DNA of 64,000 bases, from NCBI GenBank assembly GCA_040223615.1, contig JAVKFY010000008.1:103405-167404 (forward strand), given 5' to 3'. A program made the translations under genes and the position numbers. Source of the stretch: JAVKFY01 sp040223615. GTDB taxonomy: Bacteria > Pseudomonadota > Alphaproteobacteria > GCA-2731375. Each line of letters starts with the position of its first letter. The stretch's first letter is position 1. The notes below the pieces were generated by a model. That model was given only the letters and a program-made list of their open reading frames with translations, ran no database searches and was not told the DNA's origin. Below, piece after piece: positions 7,835 to 16,089 of this stretch.

Positions 7835-9292
7835 ATGGCCAACATCGCGTCGAAAGGTAAACAAACGTATACTCTGTTTATGTGGCTTTTATGGGCTGTC
7901 GCCGCGTTGTCGGCGGTGCTGATCGGGCCGGCGATGGCGGCCAATCCGGACGGTGTCGCGGTGATCGTCGGCAACCGCGGCTATCAGGGCCGCGTGCCGC
8001 AAGTTGACTACGCCCACCGCGATGCCGACGCATTCCACGACCACGTGGTCGAAAGCCTGGGATTCCGCCCGGAGAACATCATCGACCTGCGCGATGCCGG
8101 CCAGGCGCAGCTGTTCTCGGTGTTCGGCAACGCCAACGACCACCGGGGCAAATTGTGGAGCCTGGTGCGGCCGGAACGCTCCGACGTGGTGGTGTTCTAT
8201 TCCGGCCACGGCGTGCCAGGGCAGCGCGACCGGCGCGGCTACCTGCTGCCGGTCGATGCCGATGCCGAGACGCCGGAAATTAACGGTTACGCGCTGGACA
8301 CGCTGTACGCCAACCTGGCCAAGCTGCGGGCGCGTCAGGTGGCGGTGTTCATCGACGCCTGCTTCTCCGGCGACAGTCAGGCGGGCACCCTGATCCAGTC
8401 GGCCAGCCCGGTCCACTTGCGGGCGCGGCCGGCGACGGTGCCACCGAAGCTGGTGGTGCTGACGGCGGCGCAAAGCGATCAGCTCGCGAGCTGGGACACC
8501 AAGGCCGGGCAGGGGTTGTTCACCCGTCACCTGCTGGCGGCGCTGGGCGGGGCCGCCGACCGTCGGCCGTGGGGCGATGGCGACGGCCAGGTGTCGCTGG
8601 CCGAGACCCGGGCCTACCTCGACGACGAGATGAGCTATGCCGCCCGGCGGCTGTACCGGCGCGAACAGCGTGCCTCGGTGACCGGGCCGGCGGAGATCGT
8701 GTTGGCCGCGGTGCCGGCCGCGCCGGCGCCAGTGGCCAACGCCGCCCCGGCACCGGCGCCAGCCGCGAAATCGGTCCCAAAACCGACGCCACCGCCCCGG
8801 AACGACGGCCGCAACGAGGCCCTGTTCTGGGAATCGGTGCGCGACAGCGACAATCCGGCCGACTTGGAAGCCTACCTGGCACGCTACCCCGACGGCACGT
8901 TCGCCGTGCTGGCGCGCAATCGCCTGGCCGCGTTGCAGCCAGTCGCGGCCCCGAGGCCGGCTCCGGCACCGCAGGCAGCGGCACCCCGACCGGCGCCACC
9001 CGCGCCGGCGGCCCGATTGCCGGGCCCTGACGGCCACTGGGCCACGGCAGACGGCAACACCACGCTGCATGTGCGCGGTGGCACTGGCGAAATGCTGTTC
9101 TTCCACGGCGGCAGCACCTGGCGGGCCACCCTGACCATCCAGCCGGACGGCACCGTGACCAACGGCTACGTCAATTTCGACGCCTTCTCTGGCGTGCAGT
9201 TTCGCGGCAAGGTGCCGAACGTCACTTACGAGGTGTTCGGCACCGGATTCGGCAAGGGAGTCATAAGGCTGCAGCGGCGCGATCCCGCATAG
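7835..9292 (+). CDS. Exported caspase-fold (C14) protease-like protein
   Basis: About 485 residues. A signal-like segment runs through MWLLWAVAALSAVLIGPAMA. The caspase/metacaspase domain carries the catalytic His in FYSGHGV (residue 125) and Cys in VFIDACFSGD (residue 176), so both catalytic residues are intact. A proline/alanine-rich linker, a helical segment (EALFWESVRDSDNPADLEAYLARYPDG) of a type I associate with bacterial caspase proteins, a second linker and a C-terminal beta-rich domain of ~90 residues follow. It probably acts in the periplasm on Arg/Lys or other sites; the target is unknown. ATG 7835 gives the signal peptide a basic n-region; ATG 7880 is the alternative, and neither has a strong ribosome site. 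Confidence 0.85.
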   Translation: MANIASKGKQTYTLFMWLLWAVAALSAVLIGPAMAANPDGVAVIVGNRGYQGRVPQVDYAHRDADAFHDHVVESLGFRPENIIDLRDAGQAQLFSVFGNANDHRGKLWSLVRPERSDVVVFYSGHGVPGQRDRRGYLLPVDADAETPEINGYALDTLYANLAKLRARQVAVFIDACFSGDSQAGTLIQSASPVHLRARPATVPPKLVVLTAAQSDQLASWDTKAGQGLFTRHLLAALGGAADRRPWGDGDGQVSLAETRAYLDDEMSYAARRLYRREQRASVTGPAEIVLAAVPAAPAPVANAAPAPAPAAKSVPKPTPPPRNDGRNEALFWESVRDSDNPADLEAYLARYPDGTFAVLARNRLAALQPVAAPRPAPAPQAAAPRPAPPAPAARLPGPDGHWATADGNTTLHVRGGTGEMLFFHGGSTWRATLTIQPDGTVTNGYVNFDAFSGVQFRGKVPNVTYEVFGTGFGKGVIRLQRRDPA

Positions 9293-9327
9293 ACCTGGAA
9301 CCGTTTAAGACTGTATAAAGACACCTG

Positions 9328-9345
9328 CTGCCAAGGTGTTGGCAG
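9328..9345 (+). promoter_or_regulatory. Hairpin in the leader of the second Sel1 gene
   Basis: A perfect 7-bp inverted repeat with a 4-nt loop (CTGCCAA-GGTG-TTGGCAG) lies between the caspase-like gene and the Sel1 gene, 30 nt before the start codon. There is no U-run after it, so it is not a simple terminator; it could stabilise the mRNA or bind a repressor. A TATAAA hexamer lies just upstream at 9314-9319 but has no good -35 partner. Confidence 0.35.
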
Positions 9346-9375
9346 AGAATAATAATGGGAGGCTGGAGGTTTGGG

Positions 9376-9882
9376 ATGGAACCAACCCTAACGGCCGCAG
9401 GATGGCTGATTGGACGTCACCGCAGTGACCCCGATGCGGAGGCCATCTATGAGAGCGCGATGCTGACGGCGTCGCAGCCCGGTGCGTCTGTCGATTTCGC
9501 CGCCGTGGCGCGCATGCTGCACGGCGCCGCGATGCGCGGCCACGCCGAGGCCCAGATGCATCTCGGCACTTGCTATGCCAGCGGCATGGGTGTCGAGCAG
9601 AACCAGACCGAAGCCGCGAAATGGTTCCGCAAGGCGGCCGATTGCGGCCTGCCGCGCGCGCAATACTGGCTGTCGCGCTGCTTCTTCACCGGCACCGGCG
9701 TGGAGCAGGATTATGCCCAGGCCTACCTGTGGGCGTTGCGTGCCAAGGCCCAGGGGTTCGGCGATCCGGGCGAGATCGCGCGGGCCGCGTCGCTCTACCT
9801 GGCGCCGCAGGTCACCGCCGGCATCGCCGCCGCGGTCGCCGCCATTCCGCCCGCCGCCGATCCCGACGCCGTGGTGGCCTGA
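9376..9882 (+). CDS. Sel1-repeat protein (cytoplasmic)
   Basis: A 168-residue protein with two or three Sel1 repeats: HGAAMRGHAEAQMHLGTCYASG and RKAADCGLPRAQYWLSRCFFTG, each followed by GVEQN/GVEQDY, the usual repeat spacer. No signal peptide, so it should stay in the cytoplasm, unlike the Sel1 protein at 6292-6786. GGAGG at 9365-9369, 6 nt before ATG 9376, decides the start over the ATG at 9355. It lies 83 nt downstream of the caspase-like gene, on the same strand, so it may be co-transcribed; a partner-binding role is inferred. Confidence 0.83.
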   Translation: MEPTLTAAGWLIGRHRSDPDAEAIYESAMLTASQPGASVDFAAVARMLHGAAMRGHAEAQMHLGTCYASGMGVEQNQTEAAKWFRKAADCGLPRAQYWLSRCFFTGTGVEQDYAQAYLWALRAKAQGFGDPGEIARAASLYLAPQVTAGIAAAVAAIPPAADPDAVVA

Positions 9883-9906
9883 ACGGCCGGCAACGGACTC
9901 CGCCTC

Positions 9907-10599
9907 TCAATACCGCCGATAGAGCCCGACCATGCGGCCCTGCACGGTGACGCGGTCGGGCGGGAAGATCTTGGTCTCGTAGGTCTGGTTGGCGGGCTCC
10001 AGCGCCACCGAGTTGCCGCGCCGGCGCAGCCGCTTCAGTGTCGCTTCGGCCTGATCGATCAGCGCCACCACGATGGTGCCGTTGTCGGCCGCGTCGCAGC
10101 GCTGAACGATGGCGATGTCGCCATCCAGGATGCCGGCCTCGATCATCGAGTCGCAGGCGACCTCGAGCGCGAAATGCTCGCCGTGGGCGTAATCGCCGGC
10201 CGGCATCTCGATGAAGGTCGACGGGTCGCGCAGCGCCTCGATCGGCGTGCCGGCGGCGATCCGGCCGAGCAGCGGCAGGCTGATCACGTCGCCGGTCGGC
10301 TCCGGCACGGCGCCGGTATGGCCCATGGCGCGGCCCCGGCCGCCCTCGATCACCTGCGGCGTCGGCCTGGCGGGACCGGCGACCGATTCAGGCAGCTTCA
10401 ACACCTCAAGCGCACGCGCCCGGTGCGCCAGCCGGCGGATGAAGCCGCGCTCTTCGAGAGCGGTGATCAGGCGGTGGATGCCGGACTTGGAACGAAGCCC
10501 CAGCGCCCCCTTCATTTCGTCAAAAGACGGTGAAATTCCAGTATCTTGCAGGCGTTTATTGATAAACAGCAGGAGTTCGTGTTGTTTGCGTGTCAGCAT
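9907..10599 (-). CDS. lexA: LexA repressor, SOS response
   Basis: A 230-residue LexA of normal length. The N-terminal winged helix (MLTRKQHELLLFINKRLQ) binds the SOS box; the C-terminal S24 peptidase domain holds the Ala116-Gly117 self-cleavage bond (GRIAAGTP), Ser151 (ACDSMIEAG) and Lys189 (EATLKRL). DNA damage and RecA filaments trigger cleavage and derepression. ATG 10599 is chosen because it gives the canonical N-terminus; the longer open frame upstream has no family character. Two GAAC-N7 elements lie upstream. It follows moeA on the same strand, the usual alphaproteobacterial order. Confidence 0.96.
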   Translation of the reverse strand: MLTRKQHELLLFINKRLQDTGISPSFDEMKGALGLRSKSGIHRLITALEERGFIRRLAHRARALEVLKLPESVAGPARPTPQVIEGGRGRAMGHTGAVPEPTGDVISLPLLGRIAAGTPIEALRDPSTFIEMPAGDYAHGEHFALEVACDSMIEAGILDGDIAIVQRCDAADNGTIVVALIDQAEATLKRLRRRGNSVALEPANQTYETKIFPPDRVTVQGRMVGLYRRY

Positions 10600-10714
10600 C
10601 TTTGCTCCGCGCCCCTCGACATGCCACCGCATTCCGGCTGACCCGCGGGTCCACCGGCTCCCGAATTGATTTCGCCAGCTATTGGGGCATCTTTCGACGT
10701 AACCCCAACATCTA

Positions 10715-10754
10715 GAACAAAACCAAAACCTCAACACATGTTCTAGTTTGGTTC
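10715..10754 (-). promoter_or_regulatory. Tandem LexA operators (SOS boxes) before lexA
   Basis: GTTC-N7-GTTC on the plus strand at 10740-10754 (GAAC-N7-GAAC on the minus) is a perfect alphaproteobacterial SOS box. A second element, GAAC-N7-AAAC on the plus strand at 10715-10729, has one mismatch and lies in the opposite orientation. Both are in the 172-nt gap between moeA and lexA, 116-155 nt before the lexA start, as expected for autoregulation. Confidence 0.85.
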
Positions 10755-10771
10755 CCGAAGACCGTCAAGCG

Positions 10772-11977
10772 CTATTCGATCTCGTCGAGGTCGATGATGG
10801 CGACGGGATCGCCGGCCTTGGCGGCCGGCGCGTGCGGCGGCCGGATTGTCAAACAGTCGGCGGCGGCGAGGTGCGAGAGCATCGAACTGTCCTGGCGTTC
10901 GAACGGGGTGGCGACCCAGTCGGCGCCGTCGCGGCGTTCGAGTTTGCTGCGCAGGTAGTCCTCGCGGCGGTCGTTCTCGCCCAGGTCGCGGCCCAGCACC
11001 GCGCGGGTGACGGCCGGCGTGGCGGGGCTGAGTCCGAGCATGGCGCGGATCGCCGGCTGCACGAACAGCAGGCCGCAAACCAATGAAGAAACCGGATTTC
11101 CCGGCATCCCGAGCAGCGGCATCGGGCCCAGGTGGCCGAACATCAGCGGCTTGCCCGGCCGCATCGCGATCTGCCAGAAGCCGAGCTCCCAGCCGCGTTG
11201 TTCGAGCGCGTCGCGCACCAGGTCGTGGTCGCCGACCGAGGCGCCGCCCAGCGTGACCAGCATGTCGCAGCCCTGGGTGCCGGCCAGATGGGTCTCCAGC
11301 GATGCCAGGTTGTCCGCGGCGATGCCGAGGTCGACCGGCTCGGCGCCGGCGGCGCGGACCAGCGCGGCCATGGCGACGGTGTTGGAGCTGACGATCTGGC
11401 CGCGGCCGATCGGCTCGCCGGGCCGCACGATCTCGTCGCCGGTGGCCAGCAGGGCGACGCGCGGGCGCCGTCGCACCGTCAGCCACGGCACGTTCATCGC
11501 CGCCGCCAGCCCGACGTCGCGCGCCGACAGCCGGCGGCCGGCAGCCAGTCCCACATTGCCGGCCTTGAAGTCGAGGCCGGCGGCACGGACGTAGCGGCCG
11601 GTCGGCGTCGCCTCGCGAACGGTGATGTCGGTCCCGTCGGCGTCGACGTCCTCCTGGATGACGATGGTATCGGCGCCGTCCGGCACCGCGCCGCCGGTGA
11701 AGATGCGCACCGCCTGGCCCGGACCGACGCTGCCCTCGAACAGGTGCCCGGCCGGAGCCTCGCCGATCACGGTGAGCTTCGCCGGGGCGCCCGCCACTTC
11801 GGCGCCGCGCACGGCGTAGCCGTCCATCGCCGAGACCGGCGTCGGCGGCTGGGTCACCCGGGCCAGCATGTCGGCGGCCAGTACCCGGCCGAAGGCTTCG
11901 GTCACCGACGCCACCTCGCTCGGCATCGCCGGCATGGCGGCCAGGATGCGTTCCTGCGCCTCGGCAACGGGGATCAT
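10772..11977 (-). CDS. moeA: Molybdopterin molybdotransferase MoeA
   Basis: A 401-residue protein that inserts molybdate into adenylylated molybdopterin to give active Moco. Seen: the N-terminal PPTPVSAMDGYAVR signature, the central TGDEIVRPGEP loop, LGGASVGDHDLV (the GGxSxGxxD molybdopterin-binding motif) and MPGNPVSSLVCG. Domain order and length match the family. It sits downstream of moaC across a 181-nt gap that holds an interspersed repeat, and upstream of lexA. Confidence 0.95.
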   Translation of the reverse strand: MIPVAEAQERILAAMPAMPSEVASVTEAFGRVLAADMLARVTQPPTPVSAMDGYAVRGAEVAGAPAKLTVIGEAPAGHLFEGSVGPGQAVRIFTGGAVPDGADTIVIQEDVDADGTDITVREATPTGRYVRAAGLDFKAGNVGLAAGRRLSARDVGLAAAMNVPWLTVRRRPRVALLATGDEIVRPGEPIGRGQIVSSNTVAMAALVRAAGAEPVDLGIAADNLASLETHLAGTQGCDMLVTLGGASVGDHDLVRDALEQRGWELGFWQIAMRPGKPLMFGHLGPMPLLGMPGNPVSSLVCGLLFVQPAIRAMLGLSPATPAVTRAVLGRDLGENDRREDYLRSKLERRDGADWVATPFERQDSSMLSHLAAADCLTIRPPHAPAAKAGDPVAIIDLDEIE

Positions 11978-12013
11978 GACAGCACTCGACAGGTTGGCCG
12001 GGTTGAGACGCCG

Positions 12014-12134
12014 CGCCCCACCTCACCCCAACCCTCTCCCCCCCTGAAAGGGCGGAGAGGGAGTAGAATGGTAGATGCGACAGCGTTCCCCTCCGCCCTG
12101 GAAGGGGGGAGGGGACAGGGGAGGTGGGTGGCGC
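12014..12134. repeat. Interspersed GC-rich inverted repeat between moaC and moeA
   Basis: About 120 nt with imperfect inverted ends: CCCCACCTCACCCC on the left and GGGGAGGTGGG on the right. Inside, each half folds on itself: CCCTCTCC pairs with GGAGAGGG around 12041-12062 and TCCCCTCC with GGGAGGGGA around 12088-12116. This looks like the small non-coding repeats scattered between genes in many alphaproteobacteria. It lies inside the trpDC-moaC-moeA run and could end or attenuate transcription, or be a non-autonomous mobile element. Confidence 0.6.
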
Positions 12135-12158
12135 CACATCCGTTCATATCGACGGTCG

Positions 12159-12628
<470 letters not shown>

Positions 12629-12629
<1 letters not shown>

Positions 12630-13444
12630 CAGGAGGCCGCCCGCAGTCCCGGCGCCGGGTTCAGCAGCGCGCTCGTCGCGGCGGCGACGTCGGCCTGCCG
12701 CATCAACGACTCGCCGACCAGAAAGGCCCCGAAGCCGGCCCGCCCCATCCGTTGCAGATCGTCATTGCCGCCAAGACCGCTCTCGCAGACCGCCACGGCG
12801 TCCGTCGGCATTCGTTCCGCCAACGCTTCGCTGACCGCCAGGTCGGTCACCATGGTCTTCAGGTTGCGGTTGTTGACCCCGACCAGCTCGGCGCCCAGCG
12901 GCAGGGCGCGGTCGAGTTCGGCGGCGTCGTGCACCTCGACCAGCACGTCCATGCCGAGGTCGGCTGCCGCGCGGCGCAGGGTTTTCGCCTCGTCGTCGTT
13001 CAGCGCCGCCATGATCAACAGGATGCAGTCGGCGCCGAGCGCGCGCGCCTCGACCACCTGGTAGGGGTCGAGCATGAAGTCCTTGCGCAGCGCCGGCAGC
13101 GGCACCGCGGCGCGGGCCTGTTGCAGAAACTCGTCGGCGCCCTGGAAGTAGGGTTCGTCGGTGAGCACTGACAGGCAGGTGGCGCCGCCGGCCCGGTAGG
13201 CTTCCGCCAGACCCGGCGGATCGAAGTCGGCCCGGATCAGGCCTTTCGAGGGCGAGGCCTTCTTGATCTCGGCGATCAGGCCGAAGCGGCCGGCCGCCAT
13301 GGCACCCTTCAAGGCATTGGCGAAGCCGCGGGGGTCGCCGGCCCGCGCCGCCTTGGCCTCTAGTTCCGCCACCGACACCTTGGCCTTGCGGGCGGCGATG
13401 TGCCGGCGCTTGGCGGCGCAGATCCTGGCGAGGACGTCGCTCAT
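12629..13444 (-). CDS. trpC: Indole-3-glycerol phosphate synthase
   Basis: A 271-residue TIM barrel catalysing ring closure of CdRP to indole-3-glycerol phosphate in tryptophan synthesis. Seen: GLIAEIKKASPSKGLIR with the catalytic lysine, the CLSVLTDEPYFQG strand, LRKDFMLDPYQV, GVNNRNLKT and VCESGL, in the family order. Single-function enzyme, not fused to TrpF. It follows trpD by 55 nt and is followed directly by moaC, a common alphaproteobacterial order. Confidence 0.96.
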
Positions 13445-13499
13445 GGCCGTGCCCCGCAGGACACGGCCTGCTTATCGTGATCAGCGTGCTGTTGCGCGC

Positions 13500-14543
13500 T
13501 CATCGCTCGCCATCCTCAGGCAGGTTGGTGATCGCCGCCATCGTCGCCAGGGTTTCACGCGCCTTGCCGCTGTCGATCGCCTCGGCGCCCAGCTTGACGC
13601 CGTCCTTCAGGTCACCGGTCTTGCCGGCGATCACCAGGGCGGCGGCGACGTTGAACAGCACCATGTCGCGGAAGGCCGATTCTTCACCGTTGAGCAGATC
13701 GCGCACGGCCTGGGCGTTGTGGTCCGGGGCGCCGCCCTTGATCGCCTCGAACGGCGCCACGTCCAGCCCGGCGTCGGACGGGTGCAGCTCGGCCTCGGTG
13801 ATGTCGCCGGCCTCCAGCTTGGCGCAGTAGGTCGCGCCGGTGATGGTCAGCTCGTCGGTGCCGTCTGCACCGTGCACCACCCAGATCGTCTCCGAGCCCA
13901 GGTTGCGCATGGTCTCCGCCATCGGCACCAGCCACGGCTTGGCGAACACGCCGATGAGCTGGCGCTTGACGCCGGCCGGGTTCGACATCGGTCCCAGCAG
14001 GTTGAAGATCGTGCGGGTGCCGAGCTCGACCCGGGCGCCGCCGACATTGCGCATCGCGCCGTGGTGGCGCGGCGCCATCATGAAGCAGATCCCGGCCTCG
14101 ACCAGCGCCTGTTCCAGACGCGGGAAGGGCGCGTCCAGGTTGACGCCGAGCGCGCTCAGCACGTCGGCGGCGCCGGTCTTGGAGGAAAGCGCGCGATTGC
14201 CGTGCTTGGCCACGACCACGCCGCAGGCGGCGGTGACCAGCGCCGACGTGGTGGAGACGTTCAGCGTGCCCTTGGCGTCGCCGCCGGTGCCGACGATGTC
14301 GATGGCGCCGGCCGGCGCGTGGATCGCGGTCATCTTGTCGCGCATCGCCATCACGCCGCCGGTGATCTCGTCCACCGACTCGCCGCGCACGCGCAGCGCC
14401 ATCAGAAAGCCGCCCATCTGCGCCGGCGTGGCATCGCCCGACATCATGATGTTGAAGGCCGACCGCGCCTCGGCGACGGTCAGCGGCATGGCGTCGGCGA
14501 CGCGGGCGATCAGGGATTTGAAGGTGTCGTTGTCGCTTGTCAT
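13500..14543 (-). CDS. trpD: Anthranilate phosphoribosyltransferase
   Basis: A 347-residue TrpD, transferring phosphoribose from PRPP to anthranilate. Key motifs: GGFLMALRVRGESVDEI in the N-terminal helical domain, the PRPP-binding loop VGTGGDAKGTLNVST, AKHGNRALSSKTGAADVLSALG, and the NLLGPMSNPAG stretch. It heads the trpD-trpC-moaC-moeA-lexA run. The glutamine amidotransferase gene trpG, often directly upstream, is absent; instead there is a 290-nt gap and a divergent gene. Confidence 0.96.
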   Translation of the reverse strand: MTSDNDTFKSLIARVADAMPLTVAEARSAFNIMMSGDATPAQMGGFLMALRVRGESVDEITGGVMAMRDKMTAIHAPAGAIDIVGTGGDAKGTLNVSTTSALVTAACGVVVAKHGNRALSSKTGAADVLSALGVNLDAPFPRLEQALVEAGICFMMAPRHHGAMRNVGGARVELGTRTIFNLLGPMSNPAGVKRQLIGVFAKPWLVPMAETMRNLGSETIWVVHGADGTDELTITGATYCAKLEAGDITEAELHPSDAGLDVAPFEAIKGGAPDHNAQAVRDLLNGEESAFRDMVLFNVAAALVIAGKTGDLKDGVKLGAEAIDSGKARETLATMAAITNLPEDGER

Positions 14544-14833
14544 GGCGGTGTCCTCAAGCTCGGTTCCGGTGCAGCGCGGCCACGCGGACGGGTCGCGCGG
14601 CGCGATCGAATCGCGGTCCGATCAGCACCACCGCAGCGCCCAGCGACCGCCGGCGACGGCGGCCAGGTGCGCGACGGACTCAAGGACAGTTCTCGTCATC
14701 GCCATGTCCTGGTTGAACGGCGCCAGAAAACCGGACCGCCGGGGCCGCGTCAAGTGCGCCGCCGGCTGCGGTTCGCGCGCCCGGTCCGGTATAGTGCGGC
14801 GCACCTGAATCGTCCGCGCCTGGAGAGCCGCGC
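14544..14833. other. 290-nt divergent intergenic region with a possible Trp-containing leader peptide
   Basis: This gap separates trpD (minus) from the polysaccharide deacetylase gene (plus). On the minus strand a 25-codon open frame (14699-14622) starts at ATG with AGGA 7 nt upstream and ends RWALRWC, that is two Trp codons just before the stop, reminiscent of a trp leader peptide. A 6-bp hairpin with a 3-nt loop (CGCGAT-TCG-ATCGCG) follows, but I see no U-run terminator, so attenuation is not established. On the plus strand TATAGT at 14790-14795 is a possible -10 element. Confidence 0.3.
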
Positions 14834-16087
14834 TTGAGCAGTCCCGGACCGGTCCGCCGGCAACGCCAGAACCGGCTGGCCTGGCAACAGCAGATGGAAC
14901 GCCGGCGCACCGCGCGGCGGGTCGGCGGCATGGCGATCGGCGTGTCGGTCCTGCTGCTCGTGGTCGGCGCCGCGCTCAGCGCCGGGGCCGACTGGTTGAG
15001 CGGGGGCGCGCCGGCCGAGCCGACGCAATCGGCGCGGGCCGGCTGGACCGTGGTCTCGATGACGGAACCGGTACCGAACGCGCCGCCGGCCGCGCCGGCG
15101 CCGTTGCGGCCGATCGCAGTGGAGGATTTCGGCGACCTGGCCTTCGCAGCCGAACCTGAGCCCGTGTCGACGGCCCAAGCTGAACCGAAACCGGTGCTCG
15201 CCACGGCGCCACCATCGCCGGAACCGGTTCCGGCCCCGACAGCGAAAGCGGTCGCAAGCACGACAACGACGACCGGGCGCCTGCCGACGGTGCCGGTGCT
15301 CGACGCGGCGCGCGCCGAGCCGGCGCCGCCGCCGGTGATGACCAAGGGCGCCGTGGTGGCGGAGAACGTGCCGGCCTGGCGCCGGTTTGCGGTCGCCGCG
15401 CCGCTGGTCGACACGGCGATGATCGCGGTGATCATCGACGACGTCGGCCTGAACGCGGAACGCACGCGCGCGACCATCGACCTGCCGCGGCCGCTGACGC
15501 TGTCCTTCCTGCCCTACGGGGTCTATGCCGAGCCGCTGGCCGCCGAAGCGCGCCGGGCCGGGCACGAGGTCATGCTGCACCTGCCGATGCAGCCGGAGGA
15601 CTCCGCCGAGGACCCCGGCCCGAAGGCGCTGCTGGTCGGTCTGACGCAGGCGGAACTGAGCGACCGGCTGGACTGGTATCTCGATCACCTCAGCGGCTAT
15701 GTCGGGGTCAACAACCACATGGGCAGCCGCTTCACGCAGTCGGCCGACGGCATGGCGCTGGTGATGCGTGAACTGCGTCGGCGCGGGCTGCTGTTCGTCG
15801 ACTCGATGACGCATTCGCGCTCGGTGGCGCTGAAGACGGCGCGGCGCATGGGCGTGCCGTCGCTGGCGCGCGACGTGTTCCTGGACAACACCATCGACGC
15901 CCGCCACATCGCCCGCCGCCTGGCCGAAGTGGAGGACGTGGCGCGGCGGACCGGCCAGGCGATCGCCATCGGCCACCCGCACTGGGCCACGGTGGAGGCG
16001 CTCAAGGCCTGGCTGCCGACGTTGCGCGACAAGGGCTTCACCCTGGCGCCGGTCAGCGCGATCTTGCGCCGGCGGCTGACGGGCTGA
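14834..16087 (+). CDS. Divergent polysaccharide deacetylase family protein
   Basis: A 417-residue membrane-anchored protein. A basic N-terminus and one transmembrane helix (residues ~30-55) are followed by a Pro/Ala-rich periplasmic linker of ~130 residues and a C-terminal catalytic-type domain: IAVIIDDVGLNAERTRATIDLP, VMLHLPMQP, GVNNHMGSRFT and the final AIGHPHW. This is the divergent (YibQ-like, DUF610) polysaccharide deacetylase family, a NodB-type barrel. Its substrate is not known; a link to the cell envelope is likely. Start is TTG, chosen because GGAGAG lies 6 nt before it. The next gene begins 2 nt after the stop. Confidence 0.88.
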   Translation: MSSPGPVRRQRQNRLAWQQQMERRRTARRVGGMAIGVSVLLLVVGAALSAGADWLSGGAPAEPTQSARAGWTVVSMTEPVPNAPPAAPAPLRPIAVEDFGDLAFAAEPEPVSTAQAEPKPVLATAPPSPEPVPAPTAKAVASTTTTTGRLPTVPVLDAARAEPAPPPVMTKGAVVAENVPAWRRFAVAAPLVDTAMIAVIIDDVGLNAERTRATIDLPRPLTLSFLPYGVYAEPLAAEARRAGHEVMLHLPMQPEDSAEDPGPKALLVGLTQAELSDRLDWYLDHLSGYVGVNNHMGSRFTQSADGMALVMRELRRRGLLFVDSMTHSRSVALKTARRMGVPSLARDVFLDNTIDARHIARRLAEVEDVARRTGQAIAIGHPHWATVEALKAWLPTLRDKGFTLAPVSAILRRRLTG

Positions 16088-16089
16088 GC

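Noticed and set aside
13263..14837. 524-codon plus-strand open frame over trpD/trpC
   Set aside because: Lies antisense to trpD, whose motifs are complete; no ribosome site or family character.
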